Positions 39,858 through 44,865 of a stretch of DNA of 44,865 bases are shown here, one piece after another. The stretch is from DASSKA01 sp035690905. Lineage in GTDB: Bacteria > Actinomycetota > Actinomycetes > Propionibacteriales > Nocardioidaceae. The stretch spans positions 1 through 44,865 of the forward strand of contig DASSKA010000108.1 in assembly GCA_035690905.1 (NCBI GenBank), written 5' to 3'. A program made the position numbers and the translations under genes. Within the stretch, counting starts at the first letter, position 1. Every line of letters starts with the position of its first letter. Under the pieces are notes generated by a model. The model had not been told where the DNA came from, made no database searches, and saw nothing but the letters and a program-made list of their open reading frames with translations.

Positions 39858-40897
39858 GGCTGGGCACCTTCCAGCGACGCCGAGGCGGCCGCCGGGGCCG
39901 GCCCCCGGCCGAGCGCCCAGTCCAGGGTGGCCCGGTCGACGGGCGTGAACCGCTGCCCGGCGCGCAGGCCCTTTCGCCGGAACCAGGCGCAGGCCGGCTC
40001 CGCGGGATGCCCGTCGACCTGCACCTCGACCAGCCGCACCGACCCAGCGCTGGTCGCGACCAGGACGCCCGCACCGTCGACGCCGAGCAGCGTCCCGGGC
40101 CACAGGCCGGTGGGCGTGTCACCTGCCGGCCGGGCCCGCCAGAGCCGGACCAGCTCGTCGTCGAGGAAGGCGAAGGCGCCCGGGTAGGGCCGGGTCAGCG
40201 CCCGGATCCAGTCGTGCACCTCGCGCGGGCTCCGGTCGAACGAGGTGATGCCCATCGCCGCGGTCCGCTTGGGCAGCAGCGGCTCGTCGTGGTCGTGCGG
40301 CTGCGGCCGCCGCGGCGCGGTGCCGGTGAGCAGCGCGGGCAGGTGCTCGCGCAGCATCTGGGCGCCGACCTCCGCGACCTTCGCGTAGACCGTTGCGCAC
40401 GTGTCGTCCGGGCCGATCGGGACCGGCCGCTGGTCCACGATGTCGCCGGTGTCCACGCCCGGGTTCAGCATCATCATGGTGTTCCCGGCGCGCTGGTCGC
40501 CGTGGATGATCGCCCAGTTGACCGGGGCCCGGCCGCGGTTGCGCGGCAGCATCGAGGCGTGGAAGCCGATGGTCCCGTGCCGCGGCACGGCGAGCAGGTC
40601 GTCCTTCAGCAGCCGGGTCCAGCCCACGCAGATGATGAGATCCGGCGCGAGGTCGCGCACCCAGGAGACCAGCTTCTGGGACCCGCCGTCCCCGGTGGCG
40701 AACGACGGGATCCCGTGCTCGCGGGCGATCCTGCCGAGGTCGACCGACCCCGAGGTACGTGAGGCGAACTGCTCGTCGTACGTCACGATGCCGACGACGT
40801 CAGCCGGCGACTCGAGCAGCGCGTCCAGCGCGGCTATCGCTTCATGCACCGCCCCGAAGAAGACCACCCGGCCACGCACATCCTCTGCAACACCCAC
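39854..40897 (-). CDS. Formyltransferase (sugar N-formyltransferase-like)
   Basis: This 347-aa 10-formyl-tetrahydrofolate-dependent transferase has a Rossmann-type N-terminal domain with GFHASMLPRNRGRAPVNW (residues 111-128) and VDTGDIV (149-154). A C-terminal OB-like domain follows (VVATSAGSVRLVEVQVDG). Location among sugar genes, not next to def or rsmB, argues against initiator-tRNA formylation and for an amino-sugar substrate. The catalytic Asn found two residues before the His in FMT/ArnA is Gly111 here, while His113 and Asp are kept. Other formyltransferase-like proteins with a GFH motif are known to me, so this may be a subfamily trait. GAGGGGG precedes GTG 40897 by 5 nt. It is the first gene of the three-gene operon. 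Confidence 0.85.
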   Translation of the reverse strand: MGVAEDVRGRVVFFGAVHEAIAALDALLESPADVVGIVTYDEQFASRTSGSVDLGRIAREHGIPSFATGDGGSQKLVSWVRDLAPDLIICVGWTRLLKDDLLAVPRHGTIGFHASMLPRNRGRAPVNWAIIHGDQRAGNTMMMLNPGVDTGDIVDQRPVPIGPDDTCATVYAKVAEVGAQMLREHLPALLTGTAPRRPQPHDHDEPLLPKRTAAMGITSFDRSPREVHDWIRALTRPYPGAFAFLDDELVRLWRARPAGDTPTGLWPGTLLGVDGAGVLVATSAGSVRLVEVQVDGHPAEPACAWFRRKGLRAGQRFTPVDRATLDWALGRGPAPAAASASLEGAQP

Positions 40898-41026
40898 CTG
40901 GACCCCCTCGCACGGTGCCGGGCGCGGGAGGTGCTCCCACGCGCCCGGTCGACCACAACGCTAGGAAGCCCGCAGCAGGCGCGGCCCCGCCGAAACGACG
41001 AACCTGCCCTACGACGAATGGACGAG

Positions 41027-42697
41027 TCAGACGTGGCGACGCGACTGCACGATCCGGAACCGGTTGGCGACGTAGGCCAGGTCGGTGTACGACGCGTTCG
41101 CGGCCGGGTTCGCGCCGGTGCCGTGGAAGTCGCTGAACGCCGCGGACTGGTTCACGAACACCCCGTCGGTCAGGTTCTCCGACAGCGCCACCCCTGCGTC
41201 CAGGGCCGCGTCCCGCATGTCCGCGAGGACCTGCTCCGAGGTGCTGTAGACCGACGCGGTCATCGCGCCGTGCTCGATGACCGTGCTGCGGAACGTCTCG
41301 ATCGACTCGGCGGTGTCCGCGGTCTCGATCAGGTAGGCCACCGGCCCGAAGCACTCCGTCTCGTAGACCTCGTGGTCCTGCACCGACAGCGCGACCAGCG
41401 TCGGGGTGCGCACCACCGCTTGGTCGTACGACGGGTGCGCGACCGCGCGCGAATCGACCAGCACCTTGCCCTGCGACCCCGCCGACTCGAGCCGGGACAT
41501 CACCCCGTCGTTGACCACTCCGCCGAGCAGCTCGACGGCGCGGGCGTCGTCACCGAGCAGCTTGCCCATCGCCGCCTCGATCCCGGCCGCCACCTCCTCG
41601 ACGCTCTTGCGGCCCTGGTCGGTGTCGATGCCGCCGGCGGGCAGGTACACGTTCTGCGGGGCGGTGCACATCTGCCCGGTGTAGAGCGAGAACGAGAACG
41701 CCAGGTTCTGGCACAGGCCCGTGAACGAGTCGGTGGAGTCGATCACGACGGTGTTCACGCCGGCCTTCTCGGCGTACACGGTGGCCTGCCGGGCGTTGTC
41801 CTCCAGCCAGTCGCCGAACGCGTTGGAGCCGGTGAAGTCGATGATCCGCACCTCGGGACGCAGCGCCAGCACCTTGGCGAGCCCGTCGGCGGGGTCCTCG
41901 GCGGCCAGCGTGACCAGGTTCGGGTCGAAGCCCTGCTCGGCGAGCACCTCCTGGGCCACCTGCACGGTGATCGCCAGCGGCAGCACCGCACCCGGGTGCG
42001 GCTTGACGACCACCGGGTTGCCGCACGCCAGCGAGGCGAACAGCCCCGGGTAGGAGTTCCAGGTCGGGAAGGTGTTGCAGCCGACGACCAGTGCCAGCCC
42101 GCGCGGCACCACGGTGAACGTCTTCTCCATTCGCAGCGGCTCACCCTTGGCGGGCTTCTCCCAGACCGCGGTCTCGGGCACCTGGGTCATCGCGGTCCAC
42201 GCGTAGGCCACCGACTCCAGCGCGCGGTCCAGCGCGTGCGCGCCACCGGCCTGGAAGGCCATCACGAACGCCTGGCCGGAGGTGTGCTGCACCGCGTTGG
42301 CGAGCTCGAAGATCCGGCCGTGCAGCCGGTGCAGGATCTCCAGGCAGACCCCGACGCGCGCCCGCGGCCCGGCGTCCCGGAACCTCTTGAGGCCGGCGGT
42401 CGCCGAGGTCACCAAGGCGTCCACGCCGGCCGGCGCGACTCGCGGGTAGGACACGTCGAGCGCGAAGCCGAACGGGGACTTCTCGCATCTGATGGTTCCG
42501 TCCGAGCCCGGGGCGCTGACCTGGAACGTCGTACCGCTGTGCGCCTCGAAGGCGCGCTTGCCGTCGCCGGCGGCCTCCTCGCCGTACACCCGGGGGGACG
42601 GCGACTCGTTGAACGCCGAGTAGTACGCACGGGTGCGACTGGCCTCGACGGCCTTGTCCAGCATCTCCTCGTGCGTGGCGAACAGGTCGTTGCTCAT
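41027..42697 (-). CDS. paaN: Phenylacetic acid degradation protein PaaN (aldehyde dehydrogenase family)
   Basis: This 556-aa aldehyde-dehydrogenase-fold protein is of the actinobacterial PaaN type (no fused MaoC hydratase). It acts on the ring-cleavage semialdehyde of phenylacetyl-CoA catabolism. Visible are VVGCNTFPTWNSYPGLF, FTGSNAFGDWLE, the Cys-containing SLYTGQMCTAPQNVYLP (likely nucleophile) and YETECFGPVAYLIE. The ATG 42697 has GGAGGG 6 nt upstream; an upstream in-frame ATG is less well placed. It is divergent from the plus-strand set that includes PaaI and PaaK, which supports the pathway assignment. Confidence 0.9.
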   Translation of the reverse strand: MSNDLFATHEEMLDKAVEASRTRAYYSAFNESPSPRVYGEEAAGDGKRAFEAHSGTTFQVSAPGSDGTIRCEKSPFGFALDVSYPRVAPAGVDALVTSATAGLKRFRDAGPRARVGVCLEILHRLHGRIFELANAVQHTSGQAFVMAFQAGGAHALDRALESVAYAWTAMTQVPETAVWEKPAKGEPLRMEKTFTVVPRGLALVVGCNTFPTWNSYPGLFASLACGNPVVVKPHPGAVLPLAITVQVAQEVLAEQGFDPNLVTLAAEDPADGLAKVLALRPEVRIIDFTGSNAFGDWLEDNARQATVYAEKAGVNTVVIDSTDSFTGLCQNLAFSFSLYTGQMCTAPQNVYLPAGGIDTDQGRKSVEEVAAGIEAAMGKLLGDDARAVELLGGVVNDGVMSRLESAGSQGKVLVDSRAVAHPSYDQAVVRTPTLVALSVQDHEVYETECFGPVAYLIETADTAESIETFRSTVIEHGAMTASVYSTSEQVLADMRDAALDAGVALSENLTDGVFVNQSAAFSDFHGTGANPAANASYTDLAYVANRFRIVQSRRHV

Positions 42698-42857
42698 CGG
42701 GTCCCTCCGGAACTGTGACACCGCTGGCGCAGGTACGCGGTCAGTCTGTCACAGCGCCGTGGGGGCGCTCGCGGCGCTCAGGCCCGGGCGTCGCAGGGGG
42801 TTCGCAGCGGCGCCGCCGCCGGCTTGGTCGGGGCCCGGTGCCCACTAGGGTGTGCTC

Positions 42858-43340
42858 ATGCCCACGCTCCGCCCGATCACGGAGGCCGACGTCAAGGACG
42901 TGCTGGCCCTCAACGAACGCAACGTGGAGGCGCTCGCCCCGATGGACGAGGACCGGCTGCACGAGCTCAACGCGCTGGCCGACCGGTTCGACGTCATCGA
43001 CGTCGACGGCGAGTTCGCCGGCTTCGTGATCACGTTCGCCCCGGGCACGCCGTACGACTCGGAGTTCTACGGCTGGTTCACCGAGCGGTTCGGCAAGGAC
43101 TTCTACTACCTGGACCGGATCGTGCTGCACGAGGACTTCCGGCGCCGCGGGCTCGGCGGCATCGTGTACGACGAGATGGAGGCCGTCGCGAAGCAGTACG
43201 GACGGCTCGCCCTCGAGGTGAACGTCGAGCCGCCGAACGACCCGTCGCTGGCCTTCCACGCCGGCCGCGGCTTCACCGAGGTGGGCCGCTACGACGCCGG
43301 CCACAAGGTGGTGGCGATGATGGAGAAGCCGACACCGTGA
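42858..43340 (+). CDS. GNAT-family N-acetyltransferase
   Basis: The 160-aa protein has the acetyl-CoA binding motif RRRGLGG (95-101) after FYYLDRIVLHEDF, and the C-terminal NDPSLAFHAGRGFTEVGRY segment usual for GNAT enzymes. The acceptor is unknown. Start 42858 is preceded by TAGGGT (42846-42851), so the mRNA may begin at the ATG; a GTG two codons earlier is possible. The stop overlaps the PaaI-like gene start (GTGA), tying it to the phenylacetate genes. Confidence 0.87.
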   Translation: MPTLRPITEADVKDVLALNERNVEALAPMDEDRLHELNALADRFDVIDVDGEFAGFVITFAPGTPYDSEFYGWFTERFGKDFYYLDRIVLHEDFRRRGLGGIVYDEMEAVAKQYGRLALEVNVEPPNDPSLAFHAGRGFTEVGRYDAGHKVVAMMEKPTP

Positions 43341-43780
43341 CCTCGCAGGAGCTCGCCCAGACGACCGCGCAGCGCTGCGCGGACCTGATGTGGGCCGACG
43401 ACCGGGCCAGCCAGGCGCTCGGCATGCAGATCGTCGAGGTCGGGCCGGGCACCGCGACGGTGTCCATGACCGTCCGCGCGGACATGGTCAACGGGCACGG
43501 CATCGGGCACGGCGGCCTGACCTTCACCCTCGCCGACACCGCGTTCGCGTTCGCCTGCAACACCTACAACCGGCGCACCGTCGCGCAGGCGGCCGAGATC
43601 CGTTTCCTCGCCCCGACCCGGCTCGACGACGTGCTCATCGCGCGGGCGGTCGAGCGCACCCGGGAGGGGCGGGACGGCATCTACGACATCGCGGTGCGCT
43701 CCGGCGACACCGTGGTGGCCGAGTTCGTGGGTCGCAGCAAGGAGATCCGCGGCGCGTTCTTCACCGACGAGGAGATGTGA
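43337..43780 (+). CDS. paaI: PaaI-type acyl-CoA thioesterase (hotdog fold)
   Basis: This 147-aa thioesterase is thought to release CoA from dead-end (hydroxy)phenylacetyl-CoA intermediates. The motif NGHGIGHGGLTFTLADTAF (from residue 52) contains the catalytic Asp67 and closely follows the PaaI signature. The ending, RSKEIRGAFF, is also typical. GTG 43337 overlaps the GNAT stop by 4 bp and the TGA overlaps the PaaK start (TGATG), so the three genes form a coupled operon. Confidence 0.92.
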   Translation: MTSQELAQTTAQRCADLMWADDRASQALGMQIVEVGPGTATVSMTVRADMVNGHGIGHGGLTFTLADTAFAFACNTYNRRTVAQAAEIRFLAPTRLDDVLIARAVERTREGRDGIYDIAVRSGDTVVAEFVGRSKEIRGAFFTDEEM

Positions 43781-44865
43781 TGGGGGCTGGTGAGATCCCC
43801 GAGCCGACCCGCAAGGAGCTGCGGGCGCTGCAGCTGGAGCGGCTGCGCGAGACGCTGAGCCGCGCCTACGAGCGGGTTCCCCACTACCGGTGGGCGTTCG
43901 ACCAGGCCGGCGTCTCCCCCGGCGATCTCGGCTCCCTGGCGGACCTGGCCCGGTTCCCGTTCACCACCAAGGACGACCTGCGCCGCAACTACCCCTACGG
44001 CATGTTCGCCGAGCCACGGGAGAACCTCGCCCGGGTGCACGCCTCCAGCGGTACGACGGGCAAGCCGACCGTGGTGGGCTACACCAAGGCCGACGTGGAC
44101 ACCTGGGCGGAGCTGATGGCCCGCTCCATCCGGGCCGCCGGCGGCCGCCCCGGTGACCTGGTGCACGTCGCCTACGGCTACGGGCTGTTCACCGGGGGGC
44201 TGGGAGCCCACTACGGCGCGGAGCGGCTCGGGTGCACGGTGGTGCCCGTGTCCGGGGGCATGACCGCCCGCCAGGTGCAGCTGATCACCGATCTCGAGCC
44301 GCGGATCATCATGGTCACCCCGTCGTACTTCCTGGCGATCCTCGACGAGATGGAGCGCCAAGGCGTGAACCCGCTGGGCACCAGCCTGCGGATCGGCATC
44401 TTCGGCGCCGAGCCGTGGACCGACGAGATGCGCAACGAGGTGGAGCGGCGCAGCGGCCTCGACGCGGTCGACATCTACGGGCTCTCGGAGGTGATGGGAC
44501 CCGGCGTCTCCCAGGAGGCGGTCACCACCAAGGACGGTCTGCACATCTGGGAGGACCACTTCTACCCCGAGATCATCGACCCGGTGACCCTCGAGGTGCT
44601 CCCCGACGGGGAGGAGGGTGAGCTGGTGTTCACCAGCCTCACCAAGCAGGCGATGCCGGTGGTCCGCTACCGCACCCGGGACCTGACCCGGCTGCAGCAC
44701 GGCACGGCGTACCCGTCGTTCCGCCGGATGCAGAAGGTCACCGGGCGCAGCGACGACATGATGATCGTGCGCGGCGTGAACGTGTTCCCGACCCAGATCG
44801 AGGAGCAGATCCTGACCGTCGAGGGGCTCACCCCGCACTACCTGTGCGTGCTCACCCGGCCCACC
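43780..44865 (+). CDS. paaK: Phenylacetate-CoA ligase, 3'-truncated by window edge
   Basis: The first 362 residues are visible and the frame is open at the end of the window, so the C-terminal ~70 residues are missing. The enzyme activates phenylacetate to phenylacetyl-CoA with ATP. It shows RAYERVPHYR near the N-terminus, the AMP-binding P-loop SSGTTGKPT (89-97), HVAYGYGLFTGGLGAHYG, DIYGLSEVMGPGV, VRYRTRDLTRL and GRSDDMMIVRGVNVFPTQIE, all characteristic of PaaK. The ATG 43780 shares its A with the TGA of paaI. Confidence 0.94.
   Translation, partial: MGAGEIPEPTRKELRALQLERLRETLSRAYERVPHYRWAFDQAGVSPGDLGSLADLARFPFTTKDDLRRNYPYGMFAEPRENLARVHASSGTTGKPTVVGYTKADVDTWAELMARSIRAAGGRPGDLVHVAYGYGLFTGGLGAHYGAERLGCTVVPVSGGMTARQVQLITDLEPRIIMVTPSYFLAILDEMERQGVNPLGTSLRIGIFGAEPWTDEMRNEVERRSGLDAVDIYGLSEVMGPGVSQEAVTTKDGLHIWEDHFYPEIIDPVTLEVLPDGEEGELVFTSLTKQAMPVVRYRTRDLTRLQHGTAYPSFRRMQKVTGRSDDMMIVRGVNVFPTQIEEQILTVEGLTPHYLCVLTRPT

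Overview
The window is about 70% G+C DNA with dense coding, frequent GTG starts, 4-bp ATGA/GTGA gene overlaps and several apparently leaderless starts. These traits, together with a FadE5-type acyl-CoA dehydrogenase, a DUF6458 protein, an actinobacterial PaaN and an ANTAR regulator, point to a high-GC actinobacterium. Nocardioidaceae is my best guess, by inference only. No rRNA, tRNA or CRISPR array was seen.

Layout. 1-3.5 kb is an insertion-sequence nest: the 3' end of an IS3-family transposase, then an IS110-family element whose transposase start has been split by a complete ISL3-family element (matching 30-bp terminal inverted repeats and an 8-bp target duplication). 3.5-7.8 kb holds a small secreted protein, a 22-bp tandem repeat, a two-domain secreted cupredoxin, a 60-aa protein, a VOC protein, a DUF2461 protein and a PAS-ANTAR regulator. 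7.8-16 kb is mostly housekeeping: an Rrf2 regulator, an acyl-CoA dehydrogenase, a DUF6458 membrane protein, a DEAD-box helicase, an NHLRC2-like thioredoxin/NHL protein, a mycothiol-type DinB protein and an SDR.

16-41 kb is an exopolysaccharide/glycan locus with a lanthipeptide cluster lodged inside it. The left arm on the minus strand (aminotransferase, 4,6-dehydratase, GT4) forms one overlapping operon. Divergent from it are a soluble histidine kinase, two LuxR-type response regulators and a divergent RtcB-like protein. After these comes a run of six genes joined by five consecutive ATGA overlaps: a Wzz-like/HPr-kinase-like fusion, an unknown protein, a phosphotransferase, a Wzy-like polymerase, a Wzx-like flippase and a lipoprotein. 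The class II lanthipeptide cluster (31.4-37.8 kb, minus strand) encodes the precursor, LanM, a short HlyD-like protein and a C39-peptidase ABC exporter. Beyond a strong terminator the glycan locus resumes with a formyltransferase, a PIG-L deacetylase and an initiating sugar transferase. Together the two arms could make and export a polymer or glycan containing a 4-amino or 4-formamido sugar (inference).

41-44.9 kb belongs to phenylacetate metabolism: PaaN, a GNAT acetyltransferase, PaaI and the start of PaaK, which runs off the window.

The items most worth a second look are the unfamiliar lanthipeptide and its position inside the glycan locus, the Wzz/HPr-kinase-like fusion, the RtcB-like protein that lacks several catalytic residues but sits behind a two-component system, and the interrupted IS110 with a possible bridge-RNA region.
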